DNA from: Terebella lapidaria
Taxonomy: Eukaryota > Annelida > Polychaeta > Terebellida > Terebellidae
NCBI GenBank assembly: GCA_949152475.1
Contig: OX424559.1
Coordinates: 18,631,809-18,695,808, forward strand
DNA length: 64,000 bases
Direction of reading: 5' to 3'
In this document: piece after piece, positions 41,101 to 51,015 of the stretch
How positions within the stretch are numbered: position 1 is the stretch's first letter
Layout: each line of letters starts with the position of its first letter
The notes under the pieces: generated by a model
What the model saw: the letters and a program-made list of their open reading frames with translations, nothing else
What the model was told of the DNA's origin: nothing
Database searches by the model: none
Position numbers and translations under genes: made by a program

Positions 41101-43800
41101 TGGGAGGACATGGATACTTGACTGACGGCCCAGGGGCCTCTGTGGGTAGGGATTGGTGGATCTCAGACTGGGACTGTGGGAGGACACGGATACTTGACTG
41201 ACGGGCCCAGAGACCTCGGTGGGTAGGGATTGGTGGATCTCGGACTGGGACTGTGGGAGGACATGGATACTTGACTGACGGGCCAGGGGCCTCTGTGGGC
41301 AGAGATTGGTGGATCTCGGACTGGGACTGTGGGAGGACATGGATACTTGACTGACGGGCCATGGGCCTCTGTGGGTAGGGATTGGTTGATCTCGGACTGG
41401 GACCGTGGGAGGACACGGATACTTGACTGACGGGCCCAGGGGCCTCTGTGGGTAGGGATTGGTGGATCTCGGACTGGGACTGTAAGAGGACACGGATACT
41501 TGACTGACAGGCCCAGGGGCCTCTGTGGGTAGAGATTGGTGGATCTCGGACTGGGACTGTGGGAGGACACGGATACTTGACTGACGGGCCCAGAGACCTC
41601 TGTGGGTAGGGATTGGTGGATCTCGGACTAGGACTGTGGGAGGACACGCATACTTGACTGACGGGCCCAGGGGGCTCTGTGGGTAGGGATTGGTGGATCT
41701 CAGACTGGGACTGTGGGAGGACACGGATACTTGACTGACGGCCCAGGGGCCTGTGTGGGTAGGGATTGGTTTATCTCGGACTGGGACTGTGGGAGGACAC
41801 GGATACTTGACTGTCGGGCCAGGGGCCTCTGTGGGTAGGGATTGGTGGATCTTTTACTGGGACCGTCGGAGGACACGGATACTTGACTGACGGCCCAGGG
41901 GCCTGTGTGGGTAGGGATTGGTGGATCTCGGACTGGGACTGTGGGAGGACACGGATACTTGACTGACGGGCCAGGGGCCTCTGTGGTTAGAGATTGGTGG
42001 ATCTCGGACTGGGACTGTGGGAGGACACGGATACTTGACTGACGGGCCCAGTAGCCTCTGTGGGTAGAGATTGGTGGATCTCGGACTGGGACTGTGGGAG
42101 GACACGGATACTTGACTGACGGGCCAGGAGCCTCTGTGGGTAGGGATTGGTGGATCTCGGACTGGGACTGTGGGAGGACACGGATACTTGACTGACGGGC
42201 CCAGGGGCCTCTGTGGGTAGGGATTGGTGGATCTCGGACTGGGACCGTGGGAGGACACAGATACTTGACTGACGGGCCCAGGGGCCTCTGTGGGTAGCGA
42301 TTGGTGGATCTCGGACAGGGACTGTGGGAGGACACGGATACTTGACTGACGGGCCCAGGGGCCTCTGTGGGTAGGGATTGGTGGATCTCGGACTGGGAAG
42401 GTGGGAGGACATGGATACTTGACTGACGGGCCAGGGGCCCCTGTGGGTAGGGATTGGTGGATCTCGGACTGGGAAGGTGGGAGGACATGGATACTTGACT
42501 GACGGGCCAGGGGCCTCTGTGGGTAGGGATTGGTGGATCTCGGACTGGGAAGGTGGGAGGACATGGATACTTGACTGACGGCCCAGGGGCCTCTGTGGGT
42601 AGGGATTGGTGGATCTCGGACTTGGACCGTGGGAGGACATGGATACTTGACTGGCGGCCCAGGGGCCTCTGTGGGTAGGGATTGGTGGATCTCGGACTGG
42701 GACCGTGGGGGGACACGGATACTTGACTGGCGGGCCAGGGGCCTCTGTGGGTAGGGATTGGTGGATCTCAGACTGGGACTGTGGGAGGACACGGATACTT
42801 GACTGACGGGCCAGGGGCCTCTGTGGGTAGGGATTGGTGGATCTCGGACTGGGACTGTGGGAGGACATGGATACTTGACTGGCGGGCCAGGGGCCTCTGT
42901 GGGTAGGGATTGGTGGATCTCAGACTGGGACTGTGGGAGGACACGGATACTTGACTGGCGGGCCAGGGGCCTCTGTGGGTAGGGATTGGTGGATCTCGGA
43001 CTAGGAAGGTGGGAGGACATGGATACTTGACTGACGGGCCCAGGGGCCTCTGTGGGTAGGGATTGGTGGATCTCGGACTGGGACTGTGGGAGGACACGGA
43101 TACTTGACTGACGGGCCAGGGGCCTCTGTGGGCAGAGATTGGTGGATCTCGGACTGGGACCATCGGAGGACACGGATACTTGACTGACGGGCCCAGGGGC
43201 CTCTGTGGGTAGGGATTGGTTGATCTCGGACTGGGACCGTTGGAGGACACAGATACTTGACTGACGGGCCCAGGGGCCTCTGTGGGTAGGGATTGGTGGA
43301 TCTCGGACTGTGACCTTCGGAGGACACGGATACTTGACTGACGGCCCAGGGACCTCTGTGGGTAGGGATTGGTGGATCTCGGACTGGGACTGTGGGAGGA
43401 CACGGATACTTGTCTGACGGCCCAGGGGCCTCTGTGGGTAGGGATTGGTGGATCTCAGACTGGGACCGTGGGCGGACACGGATACTTGACTGACGGGCCA
43501 GGGGCCTCTGTGGGTAGGGATTGGTGGATCTCGGACTGGGACTGTGGGAGGACACGGATACTTGACTGAGGGCCCAGGGGCCTCTGTGGGTAGGGATTGG
43601 TGGATCTCGGACTGGGACCATGGGAGGACACGGATACTTGACTGACGGGCCAGGGGCCTCTGTGGGTGGGGATTGGTGGATCTCGGACTGGGACCATGGG
43701 AGGACACGGATACTTGACTGACGGGCCAGGGACCTCTGTGGGTGGGGATTGGTGGATCTCGGACTGGGACCATGGGAGGACACGGATACTTGACTGACGG
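26112..43800. repeat. Large higher-order repeat X-Y-X'-Y', period about 8.9 kb
   Basis: Rare markers recur at fixed offsets. GATCTTTTACTGGG occurs at about 26801, 33067, 35739 and 41852. ACTGTAAGAGGAC occurs at about 26431, 32697, 35369 and 41482. GGGATTTACACGG occurs at about 29575 and 38436, with an older copy near 22021. GGGAAATGGGAGG occurs at about 30101 and 38962. The pattern is X (26112-32377, 6266 bp), Y (32378-35049, 2672 bp), X' (35050-41162, 6113 bp), Y' (from 41163). The offset between copies is 8938 bp, falling to 8861 and then to 8784/8785 bp; each step is the loss of one satellite unit. The copies are almost identical, so the duplication is recent. Confidence 0.85.
31090..36434. 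repeat. Direct tandem duplication of a 2672-bp block (about 35 units)
   Basis: About 31.09-33.76 kb and 33.76-36.43 kb carry the same series of unit variants at a constant offset of 2672 bp. Examples are ACGGGCCCAGAGACCTCGG at the same relative position, the single-base loss GGACACGATACTTG, and the GATCTTTTACTGGG marker. Several minus-strand translations are identical or nearly identical between the two copies. Confidence 0.85.
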
Positions 43801-43865
43801 GCCAGGGACCTCTGTGGGTGGGGATTGGTGGATCTCGGACTGGGACCGTGGGAGGACACGGATAC
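43650..43865. repeat. Right-edge units with GGGTGGGG variant
   Basis: The last units before the right edge carry CTCTGTGGGTGGGGATTGG where the array consensus has GGGTAGGG, together with ACCATGGGAGG and GGGCCAGGGACC. This combination is confined to the right terminus, so the edge units form their own recently copied subfamily. Confidence 0.8.
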
Positions 43866-44169
43866 GCATTATGCTACTTGATCATCTCGTGCATGCCGCC
43901 CGGATCCTTGGTTCGTCTTGGTCTTGTTGACCAGTGGGTCACTACTATTTACGAGTTATCACAGATGTCAGACTCCATTTTACATCATTGAACTGTTGTA
44001 TATAATGTATCACCAATTAAACTATCACTTTGTATGCAGTTCTAAAATCTAATATATGCTTTTCAGTTCTGTTCTGTAGTTCCTCTTCCTCTCTGTCCAT
44101 GATAGCATTTTGTTATCGAAACCCGTTCATCACTATACAGAAATCAGGTCTCTTCTTAAGAGGTTGTTG
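43866..44169. other. Unique right flank of the satellite
   Basis: The array stops within one unit, and ordinary AT-rich sequence follows, starting GCATTATGCTACTTGATCAT. No gene or repeat was recognised. Confidence 0.6.
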
Positions 44170-45164
44170 GGGTCTTTAAAAAAAAACGTGAATTGCATTA
44201 TCAGATTATTAACTTGCAATTCAATACATGAAACTTCGGCACGTTTCATTAGCAGATTGTATTGGTAGTTACGGTCTCATGGCTTGTTACAGGGAATGTA
44301 ACTACCCCCTCCCCTCACCCAATTAATTTCAAATATTGTTTACAGCCTACTTCATCAGTTTGAAACTTTTCTCCCATTCTCCCCATTTCAAATATCCGAT
44401 ATATGAAAAAATCAAATACCAAAAAATCCCAGATGGACAAGGCACATGATGTCTACAATATATGGAACAATTATGGAATAAAACAAGGTCCAAAGATACA
44501 TATAGATTGCACTGTTTTGGGTGGTTTGGTGAGGGTTTGCATCAGTGGAAACAGGATGCAATTTAATGACTTTGTATTATCACTAATTTCCTGTGCTGTA
44601 CACGAACAATATATGGGCTTATTGTCATCGACTGTGTGACGCTTTAATAATTAGCGCTGCATGACCGAGGCATGTGCCATTTATATGTGAGCATAACACG
44701 AGAAAATAGAAGACCAGTTTTATGAGTCACGTTTGTGAAATATATCTCAATTTACTTCCTTTATCACAGGCAATTAATAGGGGTTTGGGGGTGGTGGTGA
44801 GTGGGGTTAGAGAATTGTACAAGGAACTACAATATTGAAGTTTTATACAAATATTGGCATTGGCTGAATGTACTATATTTTCGTATGGCGGTTCTGAAAT
44901 TATATGACAAATTATGTGTGTCATAAATAATCTGGTGAATGAAGGAGGACCTGGGAAGTGCATTTATCAGAGGCTCGTACATTAGTTACATATTTGTTTG
45001 CCAAAATTGAAAAAAAAACCAGGAAATTATGTGGACAGAATAAGGGCGGGCCTGGTAGGTTCAGATTGAGTTTGAGTTTCGGTATGAGTTTAACATTTTC
45101 ACAAGGAAAAAATGTGCATGTTATGTGGGCATGTCGTTGGTTATCCTGTTATGTCCTTCATTCA

Positions 45165-45204
<40 letters not shown>

Positions 45205-45413
45205 TAATCAGATTTCATTCAACGACGGTCCATGATGATAGGCAATTCTGCCTATTTAGAATTTAGTAACAACATTCGAATCGAGGAACCTTTGCGTTGC
45301 CAGGATACTCCACCTATTTCATGCCGTTAACGGGATTCGAACCCGCATCACCTACCGCCTCTGAGCTTCATCGCTGCAAGAGCCAACAGTCCTATCCACT
45401 CGGCCACAGTGGC
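45165..45413 (-). mobile_element. tRNA-derived SINE (minus strand) with (ATT)n tail
   Basis: Read on the minus strand, a tRNA-like head begins near 45413, is followed by about 120 bp of unrelated body, and ends in about 13 ATT triplets (AAT on the plus strand, 45165-45203). That order (Pol III head, body, simple 3' tail) is the classical SINE layout. The block is missing from the paralogous segment at 50-51 kb, which supports an insertion. The octamer CTGTTATG occurs at 45146-45153 and again at 45456-45463 and could be a target-site duplication, but some unexplained bases lie between it and the recognised ends. Confidence 0.65.
45323..45413 (-). pseudogene. tRNA-like head (Ser/Leu class II type) with A and B boxes
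   Basis: On the minus strand the A box TGGCCGAGTGG (45406-45396) and the B box GGTTCGAATCC (45343-45333) both match the Pol III consensus. Their wide spacing fits a long-variable-arm tRNA. The T arm CGGGTTCGAATCCCG pairs perfectly. The acceptor stem does not: 5' GCCACTG against 3' TTAACGGC pairs only in the outer bases, and the anticodon arm is poor. It is therefore a tRNA-derived promoter head rather than a working tRNA gene. Confidence 0.7.
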
Positions 45414-45749
45414 GGTTAAATGGCAAAACAGTATAAGGAATGAAACATTGAGGTGCTGTTATGCAGCTGGCAATTTTTCCACTTAATTCAATCGTTTATT
45501 TCAGACTCACGTGTCCATTATTGAACATCAGTTATAATGAGTATAAAACATTAAACATAAATGTATGAAAGTCAAAATGCAAGGTTGAACTACAGTTCAC
45601 AAAAGGAGAATATTTCCCCACCAGCACCATATGCACGATTACAGTAGTGCACTCGATTGTAAAATGGATAGAACAAGTAATCCCACATTTCGCATGGCAT
45701 GTTAACAGCTTTTGAAGTATAGATGTGGACAATACACTTATTTACAAAA

Positions 45750-46271
45750 TAATTTAAATTATGGACACTTTTGTAGTGCGTAGAGTATTTCATTCACGGA
45801 CATACACCTGCCTTCGTACTATGAGCTTGTGATACAACGCCCAGATATTTGCATTGTTCAGTAAAAACACTGGGATGATATAAAAACCCAGTAAATTTAA
45901 AACTTATAAATGACGTACTCTTTTGTTGACGAATGCAGATGAAGCATTGTCGAAAAGGGTCATGTGGCATAGCAAACCCAGATGGTGAAGAAAACCCGAA
46001 CAACAGTTCGCGTTCACCACAGCCGTGAGAAAACCATTTACGTTCATTCCACATTCGATGACGTCTGTGCTCTTTCCACGAGCCCACCAAGCTTGGTAGA
46101 AGATATCTTATGTTTTTCTTGTGTTTTTAGCTTACCAGCTATATATATGGGTTGATAATCTTCTGTCATGGCTTTTCGAATTTAAAAGTAATTTTCTCAT
46201 AATCCACATGGTAACGCTGTTCTAATTATCCACAAGCATGACGTTTTGAGTCATGTGTAAAACGGATAAAG
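45750..46271. other. Noncoding interval, nothing recognised
   Basis: A 98-codon minus-strand frame (45794-46090) is open but shows no recognisable domain, and I could not support splice sites for it. No other structure was seen. Confidence 0.4.
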
Positions 46272-47060
46272 ATGGTGCACCTTGATCACTCAAAATACCC
46301 GAAATGTAGGCCCGAGAAGTTGGCCTCAAAATGGGCCGAAATGCAAAAACAGGCCTCTGCTGGATGGTCGGGACAGACAGCATGTACAAAGGCTTTGTTT
46401 GGTTTGTGGAATTCGTACAGAGTAGATCTAATGGATACCCTGGTGACCTTAACTTTGGATTACCTCGAGTGGTGTATCTCAAGGTCACCTTTGACCTAAA
46501 ATGTACAAATTTCTGCTTGGGTTTATATTGTAAGCATATGGAAAATCATATTATTGGATCTTTTGGTGACCTTGAATATTGACGTCAGATTTCCATGAGT
46601 GGCAGTTACCGAGGTCACAATTGAACTAATATAATATTAAATCAGCCTCTGCAGACACACTTGTTGCAGATCAATATCAGGGTTATACTATGGACTTTAC
46701 ATATATGGAATCATATATTCCGGATCAGTTGCTGACCTTGAAATTTACACCTGATAACCTTGAGCGGTAATTCTGTATATACATTATGCTTCGTCCTAGT
46801 TTGACAATTGTGGAAGTTGGCATTTACCTACGTGCACATTCAGCTTATGTTTGTACATGTATCATGAGCTATGATGAAGTCATGCATGGCTGAGCGTTCA
46901 GTCTCCTTGAATTCGGGTAACCTTGAGTAATTGATCTCATGGTTATGTCTTTGAGAGGCATAACTCATTTGTATTACGAGCATATATACAAGTGGAATGT
47001 CAGGTATTCTGCAACTCATGGCAATATTGAACTTGGCCTCAGATCACCTCACATACTTTA
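46272..47060 (+). repeat. Diverged tandem repeats with GGTGACCTT motif
   Basis: Several degenerate copies, spaced about 120-175 bp apart, share a core such as GGTGACCTTAACTTTGG, GGTGACCTTGAATATTG, GCTGACCTTGAAATTTACAC and GGTAACCTTGAG. Each is followed within 20-40 bases by a CGAGTGG/TGAGTGG/TGAGCGG/TGAGTAA-type word and by AAGGTCACC or a relative. ORFs crossing the region (46222-46582) are not conserved between copies. Confidence 0.45.
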
Positions 47061-47342
47061 ACCTAATGTTAACTCTACACGAAAATTCGGTCATCGGATA
47101 TCTCATGAAAACAGTGTTCAGGAACATTGTCACATTTTTTACTGTCAAAAAACAAGAATCTGCAAAAAAAGTCAAAAAAAGAACAATCTGAAGACACTGT
47201 GCGTCATCTACGGCACTCTTAACTGGTTTGACAATGATACCTCTTTATATCAATGGTTCATAATAAATACTGATCTGGATGAGGAATTTTATAAATCAGC
47301 GCGTGCTGGTGCTACAGTGCCAGTCACAACTGCTAGCGGAAT

Positions 47343-47360
47343 GGGGGGGGGGGGGGGGGG
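47343..47360 (+). repeat. Poly-G tract (18 bases)
   Basis: A pure run of 18 G within a locally GC-rich patch (about 47300-47560). It makes apparent glycine or proline runs in short ORFs on both strands. Such tracts are prone to length error in sequencing. Confidence 0.95.
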
Positions 47361-47689
47361 AGAAGGGATTGGAGTGACGGACTTCAACGAGGGGCGAGGT
47401 GCGCATTGTATTACTGGAATTTGTAGTTTATTTTTTTCGTTTTCACCATCTGAGGTGTCGCGGCGCCCGTTAGAGGACAACGGTGGGGACAGAACAGTTG
47501 CTGGTTAGTAGTAGTGGGCTGGAGACGGGGTGAGGGCACAGGCGAGTGTTATATGGTTTAGACTGTTAGCGGAATCGTCGATCGCTCAGATGTCATCATT
47601 TCCAATTGAAAAGGCTATTTACAATATCAAACCCCACATTATTACATATACAGACCGAATACTCAACCACATGCAAACATTGACATAGT

Positions 47690-48110
47690 CTCTTACACAC
47701 TACAAAATGAAGGCAGCATTTAATATTGTGGGAGACATGAACATTCACTAAAATATAAGCATCATGTAAGAACTAATGATAACATTAATGAACTATTATT
47801 CTCCAGAGAGTTTATGCCCACTATCACAAAGTCAATACCAATTAATCAGTATTGTGCAACCCTGGTTGACAATATATTCGCAAATCAAACAGCCAAATTT
47901 TACACATGGAGTCATAATCACTGATGTATCAGACCATTTTGGTGGGTTTTTTTCCCATTCGACAAATAAAAATCACACAATACGCATCACATGCAGAGTT
48001 ATTTCTGAGGCTAATATAATCCAATTCAAAAGCATATTATGGACAATTTATTTATATATCTAAAGATAAATTCAATAAAAACTCAGAGAAAACAGCAAAA
48101 CAAAAATCAT
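47690..48110 (+). pseudogene. Fossil of a LINE (non-LTR retrotransposon) endonuclease domain
   Basis: Three pieces in different plus-strand frames match the order of an APE-type endonuclease domain of non-LTR retrotransposons. At about 47720-47750 the translation reads IVGDMNIH, like the conserved GDFN motif. At about 47805-47900 it includes CATLVDNIFANQ, like the T-x-x-DNIF motif. At about 47908-47940 it reads GVIITDVSDHFGG, like the S-DH motif carrying the catalytic histidine. Stops and frameshifts separate the pieces, so it cannot make a protein. The reverse transcriptase part was not found in the next 400 bases. Family assignment (RTE-, CR1- or Jockey-like) cannot be made from this fragment. 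Confidence 0.65.
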
Positions 48111-49778
48111 GTTTTCCGAAGTACTTTCAAGTAGACAACAAAATATTCACAGACAAGAAGAAGAAGAAGGAATAAAGTTTAACGGCACTTTGGGCTCAAG
48201 AAGGCCATTTCAGTGCCAAACGAGGATATAGAAGTAGTATCAAGAATGATAAAACCGCAAGTTCTACAACTAAAAAAACAGTAAAAGCTTACATGATTGA
48301 AGGTGAAAATATAGTTGACTAGATCTTGACTGGAACGAGTTCACTAGAGTTGTATGTCTAAAAAAAATATACACGAATTTCCCGAAGGACAATTCACAGA
48401 CAAAGCATACATTGCGGATACATACAATAATTATAGATTAGTGTGAAAAAAAAAACAATACAAAATTCTGGAAAATAGGCTTGGACATAACTATGTCGAC
48501 TATGGCAACATTGTGTGTATAGTCACTAGTGCCTTGCCAGAATGGTAAATATACAAATTCATATTGGCCCCAAGCAGACTTGAACAAAATTGATAACTGT
48601 ATGTGTCCATTCGAGTGCTGAATTTATCTTTTGGATATATTTTAGTGAAATTTCCAATGGAACAATTGCCTAACATAAACATTGACATAGATTAAACCAT
48701 GGTCATATCATAAACAAGCCTGTTTTTTATTTTCTATTTCCAAAACCTAAAATTTCCATGTAAAGGAGAAACATCATTCAGACAATTTTGAATAAGTAGT
48801 TAGAGTTACATGGTCATCCAAAAATTGCCCTTCCCTTTCTGTCCCGAAGTGATAGGAACAACACCATATGTAATGTAAACCACGATGGCCAAGCCACAGG
48901 TAGCTATCTACAATGTTGTTGTTCCGGTCTGATTTAGGTGTATAGTTTATATGGGAAGCAATTACTTGGACTATGAAATCGTTTAACATCCGTGCATGGT
49001 CATATTTTCACTCGTCCTGTCTTCTTTTTCCTGATAAATGTGTTTTTAAAATACTCGAAGATGCAGTAACAAATATTGAATGCCCTTTCAGGATGCAGTA
49101 ACAATCACTCTGAGATATTGAGTGATTGTTTTCAATACTAAAGTATACTTCATTTGAGTACAAATAATTAGTTTCATATAATGCATATGGAAATAATGCA
49201 TATAATTTATACAGTCATGAACATGTGTTAAAGTTTTAAAAAAAATAGAGATGGGTGTTCACGTTATTCTGTATAAACAATATTTATTAGGAATTATCCG
49301 CAGCTTAAAGCTTATATCAAGATCTTTCTGGGTTTGAACATTGTCTTAATATTGATAAGTCAGAACCCTTTATTAATTGTAATATTAATACTGTTCAGAA
49401 GTCAGAACCCTTGTCATATGCAAATGTAGTGTACTTAATTCGAGACATCGGTTCTACGCTACTCATATTTATAATCTTTTTGTGCTGCATATCTTGTTTG
49501 GAAAAGCAAAAGCATTTTGTGTAAACTGTGACAATACACAAAACAACGAACAGCAGTAATATGTTTATTATAATACAGAAAATAGGCCTAAATATATATT
49601 TATCTGTTTCATACAAACCTGATCAGCGCTGCAGTCATAAAGACGCATATATTGTCTATCTTTCAAGTTTTTTGGGTCAAGTTTTCTTACCATTCAGTTT
49701 TGACATTCAATAAAAAACAAAAACAAAATATAATTTTTTTGCAAAACATTTGTTTTTTCAAATAAAGCACTGTCAAAG
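48111..49778. other. AT-rich noncoding interval
   Basis: No gene was recognised. The first 350 bases (with AAGAAGAAGAAGGAATAAAG near 48160) may be further decayed retrotransposon sequence. The rest is AT-rich with no open frame over 75 codons. Confidence 0.45.
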
Positions 49779-49896
49779 CTCACCTCGTATGCCTGATATG
49801 ACTTCCTGTCCCCAGACTATGAGATTGGATAACGGACCATGTTTTGTTTGCTCGGAATACTTAATACTGGATATTGATTCCACGTCTTTGGTTATA
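49779..49896 (+). repeat. Dispersed repeat, copy 2 (pair at 3764-3881)
   Basis: Same orientation and same length as the copy 46 kb to the left, with a handful of substitutions (for example ACTTCCTGTCCCCAGAC against ACTTTCTGTCTCCGGAC). It lies just before a second dispersed repeat and the segmental-duplication copy 2, so this neighbourhood is a mosaic of copied pieces. Confidence 0.75.
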
Positions 49897-49908
49897 TTGA
49901 CATTTAGT

Positions 49909-50001
49909 AATGCACAACGTGTGATTTTGCAAAGTAACTCGATACATAACCACTACGGCTTTGATGGAAATGGAAACACACTTCTGAAGCTGGGCGTGCA
50001 C
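49909..50001 (+). repeat. Dispersed repeat related to 53023-53113
   Basis: Shares ATACATAACCACTA, GGAAATGGAAACA (AAAATGGAAACAAACTT in the partner) and the GAAG(C/T)TG(A/G)GCGTG ending with the segment at 53023-53113. Overall similarity is moderate with several indels. It gives no evidence of coding. Confidence 0.6.
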
Positions 50002-50168
50002 ATTCATTTTGTGGACAGTAACGTGCTTATGCGGCTTTACAACCCACAACCTTTTTAAAAACGTGAACTGCATTATCCACTTGCAATTCAACACTAGAAC
50101 CTTCGGCACGTTTCATTTACAGAGTTTGTTGGTGATAACGGACTTGCAGCTAGTTACAGGGAATGCAG

Positions 50169-50201
50169 ACCACTGATCTAAAAGACCTATAGATCAGTGG
50201 T
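50169..50201. repeat. Perfect 11-bp hairpin
   Basis: ACCACTGATCT and AGATCAGTGGT pair perfectly around an 11-nt loop. The arm resembles the 16-bp palindrome at 10524-10539. The paralogous position in copy 1 (about 44300) lacks it, so it was gained in copy 2. Confidence 0.7.
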
Positions 50202-51014
50202 GTAGGCACCCTGAGTAAACTGTTTGCAACATATTTCATCATTTTGAAACTTTTCCCCACCTTTCCCCGTTTCAAATTTCCCCTATCGAAGCTTCCATTT
50301 CAAATTTCCATTTGAACGTTTTCCTATATATGAATAATATCGAAAACCAAAAAGTCCCTGCGTTGGACATCGCATGTAGTGTCTACATGAAATAGAATAA
50401 TTATGGAAAAAACAAGATTAAATGAAATATAGATTGCATTGTTTTAGGCGGTTTTGGTGCAGTTTGCATCAGTGGAAACATGATGTGATTTAATGACTTT
50501 GTATTATCATTGGCGTCTAGTGCTGTACATGAACAATATATGGACTTATTTTCATGAGTTATGTGACGCTTTATTAATTACCTCTGCATGACCGAGGCAA
50601 ATTAGTACCGGGAATATGTTGACCAGTTTCATGTACACCAGTTTTATGAGTCGCGTGGCTCGAGTGAATTATATCCCAATTCACGCCTCAATTTACGCCG
50701 GGAGGGGAGGGAGGAGAAAGAGAAAGAGAGAAATGAACAAGGAACTACATATCTGCGGTCGGAAATTGGAGTATTATACAAATATTGGGATTGGCTGAAT
50801 GTAATATAATTTTGTATGGAACTTCGGAAATTATATGGTAAATTATGTGTGTCATAAATAATCTGGTAAAAAAAATGAGACCCTAAGAACTGACCTACAT
50901 GTATGTGCATTGAATTATGTGCAAAACAGGAAATTAAGTGTATGCAATAGGGGATTCTCGAACAATTAATGCGCAATAAAAATATTGTCCTGGGAAATTG
51001 ATTAAAAGCATATC

Positions 51015-51015
<1 letters not shown>

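Larger units (their letters stand above)
10720..43865. repeat. Giant 76/77-bp satellite array, about 430 units
   Basis: One uninterrupted head-to-tail array. In order on the plus strand the unit has GGGCCCAGGGGCCTCTGTGG, then GTAGGGATTGGTGGATCTCG, then GACTGGGACCGTGGGAGGAC, then ACGGATACTTGACTGAC, 77 bp in all. Common 76-bp forms lose one base in the first block (GGGCCAGG or GGCCCAGG). The 77-bp unit is 49/77 G+C with 33 G against 16 C, in sharp contrast to AT-rich flanks. The outer edges are abrupt, and both lie at a GGATAC word (10720-10725 and 43860-43865). Variants fall mainly at CpG sites. The minus strand of the consensus has no stop in any frame, so long ORFs appear on it, the longest of 1408 codons at 28713-32939. 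They change frame with each unit (period 77 residues over three units) and are treated as artefacts. No transposon, gene or unrelated sequence interrupts the array. Confidence 0.98.
44170..45750 (+). repeat. Diverged segmental duplication, copy 1
   Basis: This segment aligns, with many substitutions and small indels, to 50050-51430 in the same orientation. Shared stretches include CTTCGGCACGTTTCATT, AATGACTTTGTATTATCA, TGAACAATATATGG-like words, GCTGCATGACCGAGGC (CTCTGCATGACCGAGGC in copy 2), ATTATGTGTGTCATAAATAA and, near the right end, TTCCCCACCAGCACCA. No coding capacity is shared: the ORFs at 44403-44639 and 44958-45266 are not kept open in copy 2. A SINE-like insertion (45165-45413) splits this copy and is absent from copy 2. 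Confidence 0.85.

Noticed and set aside
10720..43865. CRISPR array
   Set aside because: Repeats are contiguous with no unique spacers, the unit is 76/77 bp, and the context is a eukaryotic genome with introns and SINEs.
10720..43865. Telomeric repeat
   Set aside because: The unit has no TTAGGG or similar short telomere motif; the GGGTAGGG word occurs once per 77 bp within a complex unit.
45323..45413. Functional tRNA-Ser or tRNA-Leu gene
   Set aside because: A and B boxes and the T arm are good, but the acceptor stem pairs only at the outer bases and the anticodon arm is poor.
45794..46090. 98-codon minus-strand ORF
   Set aside because: Open and with a mixed composition, but no domain or credible exon boundaries could be shown.
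47289..47508. Short ORFs on both strands with poly-glycine or poly-proline runs
   Set aside because: The runs come from the 18-base G tract at 47343-47360; nothing else suggests a gene.
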